Below the pieces are notes generated by a model that worked only from the letters and a program-made list of their open reading frames with translations, was not told the DNA's origin and searched no databases. From the NCBI GenBank assembly GCA_029207755.1, contig JARCOQ010000017.1, forward strand, positions 558,001-622,000: 64,000 bases of DNA, given 5' to 3'. This DNA comes from Chamaea fasciata (taxonomy: Eukaryota; Chordata; Aves; Passeriformes; Sylviidae). The first letter of the stretch is position 1. The number at the start of each line of letters is the position of its first letter. The translations under genes and the position numbers were made by a program. This document shows, piece by piece, positions 10,509-21,697 of this stretch.

Positions 10509-13130
10509 GAAGTGTGGGGAAATTTAGACGTTAATTACTTCTGCATGGTGGCCTGTTTCAAAAGACCATCTCCTGGAGACCTGGTGCTACCTCTGAGGAG
10601 CAGAGAGCCTGATTTGGTTTCCTAGAAGGTTCTTTTGGTGGTTTTGCTGCCATTTCTTTGTTTACAACCCACCATTTCTGAAGGTGTTTGGGATGTCTGC
10701 AAGGGTAATTTCAATTAGTTTTGCTTGGCTTTGTCTCTGCCCACTGTACACAGAAGGGCTTATTTGGAGGCTTAGATGTATGTACCTGTTGGGTTTTATC
10801 TCCTTCACTTTCAGTGTAAATATTAACACTCCATCTTTATTCAGTGAATGCCATCCAGCAGCAGTAATTGGTGTCAAACCTTCTGTTTCCTTTGATATAC
10901 CTCCCTGCTTTGAAGATCAAGGCAATGCCAGATGAATATAAATAAATAAACTGGGAGATCTTAGGGTAAAATTTGATTTTGGTTTAGGAGATTAAGCCAC
11001 AAAGCTAAGCAATAAACAGAGACAGACATTTATCATTTCTCCCACAAGTCACAGCAAGATGTCACTTGTGCTCCCAAGATACAGATTTTCCCCCTCCCTC
11101 TTTGGGAATCTTCTTAGGCTAAGAAAAACTTCTAAATGTGAGTTGATTGTCCTCAGTTATTCAAGGCACTATTCAGTTGGGAAGTTCATAAAGCTGAGAT
11201 GGAGTATCTCCAGCAGGGTTTAGAAGATCCTTCCCCTTCTGTAAGAGACACCTTGTCCTGGTAGCACCTCCCATCCCCTCAAAGCCACCCACGGAGCAGT
11301 TGTGCACAGAAAGCTGCATCCAGCTGCTGCTGTCAGGCTTTAGCACTGTTCAGTTGCACGGGGCTCTGTCCCAAAGTATTTACAGTCTGGGATTTCAGAT
11401 TATAGAAATCACCATCTGTCTCTCTAATAAGGTTTCCCATCTTGGCTGTGCTGAACCCCTAGCTTGGCAGCTCTTGTATTTTCCACTGTCAGTAATGAGA
11501 GACAGAGAGCTGAAGGGAAGACGTTTACACTCCCAGGGAGGCCTCCAGGGATGCTCTGCAGCACAGGCAGCCTTTTCATTCCAGCCCGGGCCCTTCCTCC
11601 TCCCTTTCCTCTTCCAGGTTCGCTTCTCTTTAACAAGAAAAGCCAACGGGACCAGTTTGGACTGGAGCAGAAACAACCCCTCTGCACGAGGCTCCAGCTC
11701 TTACCAAACTGGAAATCTTTTTTCCAGTCACGGTGAAAAAGCACCTGTGGTCCCTGCTCCGGAGCACTGACCCCAAATCTCTGCTCAGGGCTGCACGAAA
11801 TGGAGGGGAGCCTGGGAGAGGGGTTCTCCTGTGCACTGATCTCCATGATTCCTTAGAGAGCATTAAACACAGCCTTGTGCTCCTGAGAACTTTGGGTGGA
11901 CAATCGAAGAGCTGAGGCTGAACAGGCTCAGGCACAGGAGGGTCCCTGGAGCTCAGGCTTGGACTGGCAGAAGGAACAGGGATGGGAAAGTTCAGCATCA
12001 GAGGCCTGTCAGATTTTGTGGGTGCTGCTGAAATGTCTGTGTTCCCACTAATGGGGCAAGCTGAACCTCTCCAGGTCTGGCTGCTGGCCTGTCTGGCGTA
12101 TCTGGGCTGGTTTTGGGACCTCCAGCATCCCTGCAGGAGCACCCAGAGCTGCTGACTTGGATGCCCATGTTTGGTCCTATAAAGTGCATAACGACAACTG
12201 GAAAAGCTTGCAGGCTAAAATCCGGAAGCACAGGAAAAAGTCAGGAGTCACAAATAGCTCAAATGAGTGACGTGAGGACACATGTGTGACACAGGCAGGT
12301 GCAGGAGTCCCTGCCCTGTGGAGCCACAGCTGTGACGAGTGCTCTCCACTGTCCTCACGTTGGCTCCATGTGAGCTGAGGACAGGAGCGAGGCAGAGCAG
12401 GCTGGGCTGGCAGCACCCTCAGCAGAGCAGCACGGACACCGCTGCAGCTGCTCCTGAGGCTGACAGGTATGACTGGTTTGTCCCCACACAACTTTCAGAC
12501 CATTTGCACTCACAGCCTGCATGAGAGCAGCTCTGCAGCCCCTTCCTCTTTGCTCCTGTATTTACTCTCGCATTTCACCTGCAGCAATGCACCACAAATG
12601 GTGAAAACTCCCTCAGGTATTCAGCAGGTTCCTTGCAGGAGGTATTGGAAGGACTCCTAATGCTGGCCCTGGCTCGTGGTGCAAGTCTCAGTACGGGCAG
12701 GATTTCAGGAAAAAACGTCTCCTCCACTAGATCAGCTGCTTCACAAAGGTTTTTGCGGAGAGAATCTCTGGATTGCTGCTGTGGTTCCTTTGTGGAAGCT
12801 AAATAACCCAAGGACAGGCAGGGCAGGGTTTTGGATGAATCTAAAGCAGTTGCCTCGAAGTGATTAGCATGATTGTACATACATGCTGGTTATTACACAT
12901 GCAAATGAGACACGCAAGCCGATTTTGGGAGCAAGTGTGGCCAGTTTGTGCAACTGCCGTTTCCTGAGGCAAGATGGATGTGCCATGCTGGCAAGCCTTT
13001 CATCCCCACCTCCTCCAAAATCCCCGCCAAAACCAGGCAGCCACCTCTCCCTGGCACCTTCCAGGAAATCACCACCTGCCCTGGGCCTGAGCCTGCTTGC
13101 CGGGTGAGAGTGGCCCCAGAGATTCCCCCT

Positions 13131-13165
13131 GTGTGATTCCTCCTTTGTGATTCCTCCTTTGTGTG
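13131..13165. repeat. 14-bp tandem duplication
   Basis: TTTGTGATTCCTCC occurs essentially twice in tandem, flanked by partial copies (GTGTGATTCC before and TTTGTGTGC after). A minor local duplication in the intron. Confidence 0.7.
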
Positions 13166-14373
13166 CTCACCCCCGGGGGAAGGGGGCTCCTGCCTGCCCA
13201 GGAGTTTCCCACCTCTCTCTCTTTGCAGCGGTTTTGTGCTCACCCCGCAGGTGGCTCAGGGTTGAGTTTTTAGGCAGCAGGGACTCACCCAGCAGTGGGG
13301 TTTGGTGATATTTATTGGTTGTTTTCTTTGTGCTGCTAAAAACCCTAACAGAGATAAAGGCATAAGACAGGAGACTTCCAAGGCCATTAAAATTTATGAG
13401 AACTGGCTGTCCCAATCCCATAGATGGCTCTAAAATCTCAGGGTAAGCATCCGAGATCTCTCTGCTCGTGGCAGCATGCCCTATACTTTTTCTGTCTTCA
13501 TGCTGGGTAATGAAGCTGATATAGCAGGGAGAAGGGGCGGTGTGTGGGAGAGAGTAGGAGGGTGTTTGAATATAGATTCGATATTCTTGGAAATACGATG
13601 AGGAAATTGTTATGTAATCAAGAAGTTCAATAATGGTTTTGTCTAATGTGCTTTTTTAGCTCCATCAAGGCCTGCAGAATAAACCTGGCACCGGGACCAG
13701 GTTTCATTCATATGCTCCATTTACTGAGGGATTTCTCCTGCAGCCCCTCTGCTTTTCCAAGCTACAACACACTTTGAGTCAGACTGTCCAGCTCCATCCT
13801 GCCACGCCTGTGCCAGCCTCTGTCTCCCCAGGCTCTGAGAAACAGAGAGCAGAGTGTATTTTGAGAGATATCCCACGTGCTGCACAGTGCAGAAACAGAT
13901 GGAGAGTTCCTTAATCTCCTCCCCACTTGGTTCTGCACAGGAATAACATCTCCTGCTCACAGCAGCTATACATGTCTGTGGTATTTATTGACAGGGGCTT
14001 GTTTTAGGAAACATCTCCCCACTAGAAAATGCCTGTTTATGCACAAACTGGAAGAGTTTGCAGAACACAGTCATGCCTGATGTCAAGATTCTGACCACTG
14101 GGCTTGCAGGAGGGTTTTTCTAGGAAATGCTGAAGCCGTAGGGAAAGCTAACACTTGTTCCTTGCATCATGGGAGCTGAGGCTCAGGTGGGGGATATGGT
14201 TGCAAGGGAAGTGCAGAAAACCTTTAATCTGCTTTTTTCACGTGGAAGGATGTCCAGATGTAACACAAAACCTTGGATCTCCAAACCCCTTAAGTCCCAC
14301 TGATTCCTGTGGGTAGAAACCTCTGCTTAGGAGTTTTCCCTGACCTGGCACTTTACATGTCACTTCTAAGCAC

Positions 14374-14787
14374 TGTCCCCACGGGGTCCTTGGGACCCCT
14401 CTGTCCCCGAGCTCTGTGCTCTGGACAGCCCTGCACACAGAATTGTCCCCATCAGGTCCCTGGACCCCTTTGTCCCCGAGCTCTGTGCTCTGGACAGCCC
14501 TACACACAGAATTGTCCCCATCAGGTCCCTGGACCCCTCTGTCCCCGAGCGCTGTGCTCTGGACAGCCCTGCACACAGAATTGTCCCCATCAGGTCCCTG
14601 GACCCCTCTGTCCCCGAGCTCTGTGCTCTGGACAGCCCTGCACACAGAATTGTCCCCACGGGGTCCCTGGACCCCTCTGTCCCCGAGCGCTGTGCTCTGG
14701 ACAGCCCTGCACACAGAATTGTCCCCATCAGGTCCCTGGACCCCTCTGTCCCCGAGCGCTGTGCTCTGGACAGCCCTGCACACACAG
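14374..14787. repeat. 69-bp minisatellite, six copies
   Basis: The phrase GCTCTGTGCTCTGGACAGCC, or its GCGCTG variant, recurs at 14411, 14480, 14549, 14618, 14687 and 14756, exactly 69 bp apart. Units differ at a few sites: GCTCTG or GCGCTG, CCCCATCAGG or CCCCACGGGG, TGCACACAG or TACACACAG. Since 69 is a multiple of three and there are no stops, several frames are open for 139-194 codons; I do not regard them as genes. The minus strand carries four G-runs in part of each unit (G4, G4, G3, G4 with loops of 5, 4 and 7), a canonical quadruplex pattern. Confidence 0.95.
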
Positions 14788-15620
14788 CTCAGCTCCCTGC
14801 AGTGCCTGGGCACCGGGCACACAACCCGCAGGAAGGCAAACCCCTACACTGCTCTGCAAGCCCTGCTGCGCACCACAACATCCATAAAAACAAAATCAAG
14901 ATAAGGCCACTTATATTTTGCTTTGGAAACATATGAGATCTTAATTTTGACATTTGCCTGGAAAAGCCAAGATTGGATAATGCTTAATTATTTGATTTCA
15001 ATTACAGCTGTAATAAGTTTATCTGCTGAGAGAGTAAGTCTATTTAGTTTAAAAGAGGATACAATACTTCTGCTGATTCTGTGCCAATGCTTTGTTTGCC
15101 TACAGGCACCCAGGGAGATACAACTGCTGCTGACTAAGGTAGAGTGGGCAGAAAGTCGCCTTCAGGCACAGCTGGCTGTAAACTCTTTAATACTCTTAAG
15201 AACATGTTTAGTTGTCAGAGAGCTATCAAACCCCATTAAATGATAAATGGTGTCAGCCTTCTTTCAGAGCAAAGCCCTGATGCAAATGGTGCGCTGGAGA
15301 AGAAAATGATAGATGAATGAAAATACTGAAAAGGCAAACTTGAAAGACACACGCTGCCTTTAGACATCAGTGCAGTGACAGTTCTCAGGAGAGGATGAGA
15401 GGGAAGCATGTCCTATTTCTGCCTCTGCTGGCATGGAGGAAATCAAAAAAGAAAACAAACGAATGGCACACAGAAGCTGAAGTTTCCCGTTTCTCTGCCG
15501 GCCCTGCCTTGTGCCCAGGATGATGCAAGCCCAGCAAGCAGCGCTGCTGGGGGACATCCAGCCCCCACGATGGGGGACATCCAGCCCCCAGTGCCTGGAG
15601 AGGCTGCCTGGGGCAGAGGC
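14788..15620. other. intron, AT-rich island between two arrays
   Basis: About 14885-15360 is clearly AT-richer than its surroundings and includes TGCTTAATTATTTGATTTCA and GTCTATTTAGTTTAAAAGAG. No repeat structure or coding similarity is seen; a 106-codon open frame at 14923-15243 resembles nothing known. Its composition, set between GC-rich arrays, makes it a candidate conserved noncoding element. Confidence 0.4.
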
Positions 15621-16720
15621 TGCACAGCCCCAGAGCCCTGCACAGCCCCAGAGCCCTGCACAGCCCCGGAGCCCTGACCAGCCCCGGAGCCCTGCACAAC
15701 CCCAGAGCCCTGACCAGCCCCAGAGCTCTGCCCAGCCCCAGAACCCTGCGCAGCCCCAGAGCCCTGACCAGCCCCAGAGCTCTGCCCAGCCCCAGAGCCC
15801 TGCACAGCCCCAGAGCCCTGACCAGCCCCGGAGCCCTGCACAGCCCCAGAGCCCTGCACAGCCCCAGGGCCCTGCACAGCCCCAGGGCCCTGCACAGCCC
15901 CGGAGCCCTGCACAGCCCCAGGGCCCTGCACAGCCCCAGAGCCCTGCACAGCCCCAGAGCCCTGCACAGCCCCAGAGCCCTGCACAGCCCCAGAGCTCTG
16001 CACAGCCCCAGAGCCCTGCACAGCCCCAGAGCCCTGCACAGCCCCAGAGCCCTGCACAGCCCCAGAGCCCTGCACAGCCCCAGAGCCCTGCACACCCCAG
16101 AGCCCTGCACAGCCCCAGGGCCCTGCACAGCCCCGGAGCCCTGCACAGCCCCAGAGCCCTGCACAGCCCCAGAGCCCTGCACAGCCCCGGAGCCCTGCAC
16201 AGCCCCAGAGCTCTGCCCAGCCCCAGAGCCCTGCACAGCCCCGGAGCCCTGCACAGCCCCAGAGCTCTGCCCAGCCCCAGAGCCCTGCACAGCCCCGGAG
16301 CCCTGCACAGCCCCAGAGCCCTGCACAGCCCCAGAGCCCTGCACAGCCCCGGAGCCCTGCACAGCCCCGGGGCCCTGCACAGCCCCGGAGCCCTGCACAG
16401 CCCCCTGGGCCCTGCACAGCCCCAGGGCCCTGCACAGCCCCGGAGCCCTGCACAGCTCCAGAGCCCTGCACAGCCCCAGAGCCCTGCACAGCCCCGGAGC
16501 CCTGCACAGCCCCGGAGCCCTGCACAGCCCCGGGGCCCTGCACAGCCCCGGAGCCCTGCACAGCCCCGGAGCCCTGCACAGCTCCAGAGCCCTGCACAGC
16601 CCCAGAGCCCTGCACAGCTCCAGAGCCCTGCACAGCCCCAGGGCCCTGCACAGCCCCGGAGCCCTGCACAGCCCCAGAGCCCTGCACAGCTCCAGAGCCC
16701 TGCACAGCCCCAGAGCCCTC
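15621..16720. repeat. 18-bp minisatellite, about 60 copies (CAGCCCCAGAGCCCTGCA)
   Basis: About 1.1 kb of tandem 18-bp units of the form CAGCCCCAGAGCCCTGCA. Frequent variants are CGGAG, AGGGC, GAGCTCTGCC and CCTGACCAG. The left end (15660-15840) is enriched in the CTGACCAG and CTCTGCCCAG variants. Two indels (near 16090 and 16397) shift the frame. None of the three minus-strand frames has a stop, giving overlapping open frames of 453-494 codons, and one plus frame is open for 497 codons. The peptides are pure repeat (for example AQPQSP) and are taken as non-coding. The minus strand has G4/G3 runs with loops of 7, 4 and 7. Confidence 0.97.
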
Positions 16721-17217
16721 CCTGCACGCCCGTGCAGCCAAACCTCGCTGCCACCGCCAGCCCCTCCCTGGCTCTCCTGCCCTGTCCTGCTCACACATCC
16801 CCACCCCGGCTGCTGTGCGAAACGCCGCCCTCGGGGCACAGCAGTGGGGACGGCAGAGTGGCGTTGCACAGCCTGGCCTTTCCCTGGAAGGCGGACACAG
16901 CCAGAAAAAGCTGCCTTCCGCCTCAGCGCTGCCGGGCGCCTGGGAACAGCTCTCAGCGATGCCTCTGGGATTTCACCCTGCTCCAGGGAGAGACGTGCTC
17001 GTGATCCACTCCCACCATGCAGGCAGTCTGCTCAGCCTCAGACACTATTTACAGGGGATGCTGAGCTCCAAGTGTTGGTGTTTGCAGGAGTAGTTGTGGG
17101 AGGGTTTGTTTTTTTTTTTAAATGGTTAAATTCAATCAGGAATGTGCCAAGATAGCATGAAATCAACTAAATGTAATTAAGCAAAAACTATTAGCTTGAT
17201 TGCTAAACCAGTCTTCC

Positions 17218-17260
17218 TCTCATGAATATGCATGAGAATAATTGATATTAATTCTTCTCA
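17218..17260. promoter_or_regulatory. POU/homeodomain-like site cluster (candidate)
   Basis: TCATGAATATGCATGA at 17220-17235 is an imperfect palindrome resembling paired POU octamer half-sites (ATGAATAT/ATGCAT). It is followed by AATAATTGATATTAATT, which has two TAAT/ATTA homeodomain cores. The local AT-rich setting within a GC-rich intron suggests a developmental enhancer, but this is inference from motifs only. Confidence 0.3.
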
Positions 17261-17649
17261 AATCTGAGGCACATTAGTCCTGCATATTACAGATCGGATT
17301 TTTTTTTGTTTTTGGAAGACTAAACCAGTTCCAGTGCTGCTTTCTCACCAAAAGGCATAATGAGTCTTGCTGCAGGGAGATTTACTGAGCCACTGATACC
17401 ATCCTGAGTTGCCACACGGAGAGGAAATTAGAACAGAGCTCAAATGATGTTTTGTCTGCAAAAAAACCAATGACCTGTTTAACATTTCTTCCAGAAATGC
17501 GTTAGGAAAAGCGGCAAATCCATTTCCCAGCATCAGCCACACTAATGGCATTCTGAGGAGACAGGGAAGGCTGCAGGAGCCGTAAATCCCTGTGGGCAGA
17601 AAGGCAGGGACAACATCCTCTCCCGTTTGGTGTGCTTGATACCAGCATG

Positions 17650-17752
17650 GCCCTGTCAGCTGTGTGTGCAGGTGTGCAGGTGTCTGGGTGTGCAGGTGTG
17701 AAGCGGGCAGGTGTGCAGGTCTGCAGTGTGCAGGTGTGCAGGTGTGCAGGAT
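17650..17752. repeat. 9-bp degenerate repeat (GTGTGCAGG)
   Basis: About ten imperfect copies of GTGTGCAGG, with variants such as GTCTGGGTG and GTGAAGCGGG. The minus strand is CACACCTGC-rich. Confidence 0.85.
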
Positions 17753-18370
17753 CACTCCAAACTCTCATCTCCTTCCCAGCTCTTAGTTCCTTCTTCTGCT
17801 AAAACCTTTTTCTTTCTCCTCAGCCTCTGGGCTCTCCGCCATGCCCACAGCCCTGCTCCTGCCTGGCAGGCAGACCTGGTGTCACACAGAGCTCTCTGAT
17901 GCGGGGACACATCCAACAGGAGCCCACCTTCCCAGGCCAGGCTTCCCGAGGCTTTTCCCTAGAGCAGAGCAGGGACACGCACTGGCAGCTTTGGCACAAA
18001 GTGAATGAAGTGTTTTCATCTCAAGCACAGATGGTTCTTCCCTTTATAAGCACCAAACACCGGGTTAGATGTCACACGTTTAATAAATAGCAACAACTGT
18101 ATACAAACTGTTTGCAAAAGCAGCTAAAAAGTAATCCTTGGCACCAAATCACTCATATTAGCATGGGGCCATGGCAAGTGGTAAATAGAGCCAGTGGACA
18201 GCAAGTCTCTGTGAACATAAAAGGCAGATCTACATCAGCACTTCACCAAGAGAGTTTGATCTTGCCTCGCTATGGGAGTTTTGATGCATTCCAGCTATAA
18301 ATATAGAGGATGAAACAGAACTGTGAAGATGTGAAGATGTGTAGATGTGTACTTGGTTCTTTGTTGTGGT

Positions 18371-18445
18371 GTCTTTTCTTTTCCCTTTTTTTTTCTTTTT
18401 TTTTTTTCCTTTTTTTTTCCTTTTTTTCTTTTCTTTTTTTTTCCT
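18371..18445. repeat. polypyrimidine (T/C) tract
   Basis: About 75 bases of almost pure T with scattered C on the plus strand; the KCNB1 strand is A/G only. It is partly mirror-symmetric, a composition that can form triplex DNA. No element boundary such as a target duplication is seen, so it is not assigned to a retroposon tail. Confidence 0.85.
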
Positions 18446-19104
18446 GTGTTTGTTTGTTTATTGTTGTGTTGCTTTTGACATTTTTTAAACTCAACTTGGG
18501 CTCAGTGAATGCTCCAACTCTTTGAAGTGTTCGCTGGCAGTCTGGGAATCATCACTGCATGCTCGCTGACTTCTGGACATTGACACGAGAACAAACCTTC
18601 CCAAAGCATCTGCCTGGACAGCCCGTGGCTCTCCCCAGCCTGGGCAGCCTTTCCTGCATCCCTGCATCCCAGCCTGCTCCCAACAGGCACCAGCCTCACC
18701 CAGAGCAGCCCCTCCTGCTCTCATCCCCCTGAAAAGGGCATTTGCAGAAGGAAAAGGAACAAAGCCCCCCTGGCCATTTCCACAGGGAGCACAGCTGGGG
18801 TTTGTTCTGTTTCTTGGAACAGAACTGATTTTTAGTGGTTGGCTTCCTGATATTTCGCACTTTCCCCTAAGAAAAGTCACCTGAAACTGTTTGGAGAATG
18901 CAGGCGTGCTGCCTTCTAGTGAAGGTTTATTGAAGAGAGGGGAGGGGAAGAGAAAGGTTTCCTCTAAGTGGCAGCTGGACAGTGCCAGGTGGTGCATCCT
19001 ATTTTAATCCAAGTGGAGACTAGCAAAGCAGCATTGAAGATTAAGGGAAACGATACAAATGATACACCTCACTGGGTTTTAGTGCATTTTTCAGTGACCT
19101 TTTT

Positions 19105-19136
19105 TTAAAAAAAAAATTTGGGGGGGGGGGGGGGGG
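19105..19136. repeat. homopolymer cluster ending in 17 G
   Basis: A T-run is followed by about ten A, three T and an uninterrupted run of 17 G (19120-19136). G-runs of this length are rare, unstable and hard to sequence, so the length should be treated as approximate. Confidence 0.85.
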
Positions 19137-19914
19137 TTTCTGTGTCAATATAGGATGGTGCCACACTATACATTGGGTGGTAGAAACTAATCTTGTCATG
19201 AATGTACTTCTCTGAAGGGCTGAGCCTTCCTGAGCCCTTAACTTGAGCTGATTGGACTGGCTCATTATCATAGCAGCAGATTTTGGAATAGCAAAGTTGA
19301 ACCTTACTTGAACTTTTTGGCTACATTGGCACCGGTTTTTTTTTCACCCCCAGCTCCATCCAGGAATAATAACACCCAGCACCCCTTTTGGAAAAACTCT
19401 ACCAACTATCCTAGTAACTGTCTGCCAAACAAACACACACTAACTTTGAGAGAAGCTCATTAACGAGCCTGAGCTTTGTTTGGCAAAGACAACTTGTCAT
19501 TCCAGGGAAACGTGCAGTTTTGATGCCGTGGGAAACTCGGGATGTCCTGTCAGGCTCACGGTCCCCTTATCTCCCACACTGGGCACACCGCGAGCGCAAC
19601 AGCTCCGGGGTTTGCAAAGCACACACAGCGTGTGGCCTGGGGCCAGGTCACTCCTGTCTCTGCTCTGAAATGCCACTGCGGTTCAGCCGGGCACCCCTGG
19701 CCTGGCCTGGCCGTTCCCCTCTCAGGGCGGGCTCCGCCTGACTCAGCCCGTGCTCCAGCTCACCGCAGGGCAGCAGGGGATGAGCGTGCTCTGGGTGTGT
19801 CAGTGCAGGCTCCGCTTGGCCGGCGGAAAAACCCACCCCGTTCACCTGCACGGCCCCAGGTGGGACACGTCCAGGTGGGTGTTGATGTGCGCAGGGCAGT
19901 GCCATCGTCCCCTG

Positions 19915-21697
19915 AGGGCTGTGCCCGTGTGTGCAGGGCTGTGTGTGCAGGGCTGCGTGTGCAGGGCTGCGTGTGCAGGGCTGTGCCCGTATGCCCAGAG
20001 CAGTGTCAGTGTGTGCAGAGCACTGTCAGTGTCCCAGGGCAGTGTCAGTGTGTGCAGGGCTGTGTCAGTGTGCCCAGGGCAGTGTCAGTGTCCCCAGGGC
20101 GGTGTCAATGTCCTCAGGGCAGTGTCAGTGTCCCAGGGCAGTGTCAGTGTGTGCAGGGCAGTGTCAGTGTGCCCAGGGCAGTGTCAATGTCCTCAGGGCA
20201 GTGTCAGTGTGTGCAGGGCTGTGTCAGTGTGACCAGGGCAGTGTCAGTGTGTGCAGAGCACTGTCAGTGTGCCCAGAGCAGTGTCAGTGTCCCAGGGCAG
20301 TGTCAGTGTGTGCAGGGCAGTGTCAGTGTGCCCAGGGCAGTGTCAGTGTGCCCAGGGCAGTGTCAGTGTCCCAGGGCAGTGTCATTGTCCCAGAGCAGTG
20401 TCAGTGTCCCAGGGCAGTGTCAATGTCCTCAGGGCACTGTCAGTGTCCCAGGGCAGTGTCAGTGTGCCCAGGGCAGTGTCAGTGTGTGCAGAGCACTGTC
20501 AGTGTCCCAGGGCAGTGTCAGTGTGCCCAGGGCAGTGTCAGTGTGCCCAGGGCAGTGTCAGTGTGCCCAGGGCAGTGTCAGTGTGCCCAGGGCAGTGTCA
20601 GTGTGCCCAGGGCAGTGTCAGTGTGCCCAGGGCAGTGTCAGTGTCCCAGGGCAGTGTCAGTGTGTGCAGAGCACTGTCAGTGTCCCAGGGCAGTGTCAGT
20701 GTGCCCAGGGCAGTGTCAGTGTGCCCAGGGCAGTGTCAGTGTGCGCAGGGCTGTGTCAGTGTGCCCAGGGCAGTGTCAGTGTGTGCAGGGCAGTGTCAGT
20801 GTGCCCAGGGCAGTGTCAGTGTGCCCAGGGCAGTGTCAGTGTGTGCAGAGCACTGTCAGTGTGCCCAGGGCAGTGTCAGTGTGTGCAGGGCAGTGTCAGT
20901 GTGCCCAGGGCAGTGTCAGTGTGCCCAGGGCAGTGTCAGTGTGCGCAGGGCTGTGTCAGTGTGCCCAGGGCAGTGTCAGTGTGTGCAGGGCTGTGTCAGT
21001 GTCCCAGGGCAGTGTCAATGTCCTCAGGGCAGTGTCAGTGTGCCCAGGGCAGTGTCAGTGTGTGCAGAGCACTGTCAGTGTGCCCAGGGCAGTGTCAGTG
21101 TCCCAGGGCAGTGTCAGTGTGTGCAGAGCACTGTCAGTGTCCCAGGGCAGTGTCAGTGTGCCCAGGGCAGTGTCAGTGTGCCCAGGGCAGTGTCAGTGTG
21201 TGCAGAGCACTGTCAGTGTCCCAGGGCAGTGTCAATGTCCTCAGGGCAGTGTCAGTGTGTGCAGGGCAGTGTCAGTGTCCCAGGGCAGTGTCAATGTCCT
21301 CAGGGCAGTGTCAGTGTGCCCAGGGCAGTGTCAGTGTGCCCAGGGCAGTGTCAGTGTGTGCAGAGCAGTGTCAGTGTGCCCAGGGCAGTGTCAGTGTCCC
21401 AGAGCAGTGTCATTGTCCCAGGGCAGTGTCAGTGTCCCAGGGCAGTGTCAGTGTCCTCAGGGCAGTGTCAGTGTGCCCAGGGCAGTGTCATTGTCCCAGG
21501 GCAGTGTCAATGTCCTCAGGGCAGTGTCAGTGTGTGCAGGGCAGTGTCAGTGTCCCAGGGCAGTGTCAGTGTGCCCAGGGCAGTGTCAGTGTCCCAGGGC
21601 AGTGTCATTGTCCCAGGGCAGTGTCAGTGTGCCCAGGGCAGTGTCATTGTCCCAGGGCAGTGTCAGTGTGCCCAGGCCTGTGCCGGGCAGTGCCATC
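19915..21697. repeat. 19/20-bp minisatellite, about 85-90 copies (CAGTGTCAGTGTGCCCAGGG)
   Basis: About 1.78 kb of tandem units, the largest array in the window. Three main types are mixed: CAGTGTCAGTGTGCCCAGGG (20 bp), CAGTGTCAGTGTCCCAGGG (19 bp) and CAGTGTCAATGTCCTCAGGG (20 bp). Others have GTGTGCAGAGCACTG or GTGCAGGGCTGTG. The left edge (19920-19985) grades into GTGTGTGCAGGGCTG units. Because neither unit length is a multiple of three and no unit has a stop in any plus frame, all three plus frames are open for 525-750 codons, giving Cys/Val/Ser-rich repeat peptides. I judge these non-coding. Confidence 0.97.

Larger units (their letters stand above)
9767..14373. other. intron, single-copy sequence
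   Basis: No repeat array or gene seen apart from two small tandem motifs listed separately (10447-10508 and 13131-13165). Between about 9980 and 10500, and again from 10660 to 11060, the sequence is AT-richer with TAATTA-type cores (for example TAACTACTAATTAGG near 10044), which would suit a conserved regulatory element. Open frames are under 175 codons, overlap on both strands and have no family resemblance. Confidence 0.5.
16721..19914. other. intron, single-copy sequence with AT-rich island
   Basis: From 17120 to 17320 the sequence is AT-rich, with homeodomain and POU-like sites listed separately. A short GTGTGCAGG-type repeat lies at 17650-17752, a pyrimidine tract at 18371-18445 and a run of 17 G at 19120-19136. 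Otherwise no repeat or gene is seen. Confidence 0.45.

Noticed and set aside
14923..15243. 106-codon open frame in the AT-rich island
   Set aside because: No domain and no splice signals noted. More likely a noncoding element.
15360..17004. Four overlapping open frames of 450-500 codons on both strands
   Set aside because: A product of the stop-free 18-bp repeat. Peptides are pure repeat in each frame.
18371..18445. Poly-T/C tract as tail of a retroposed element
   Set aside because: No target duplication or element body could be seen beside it.
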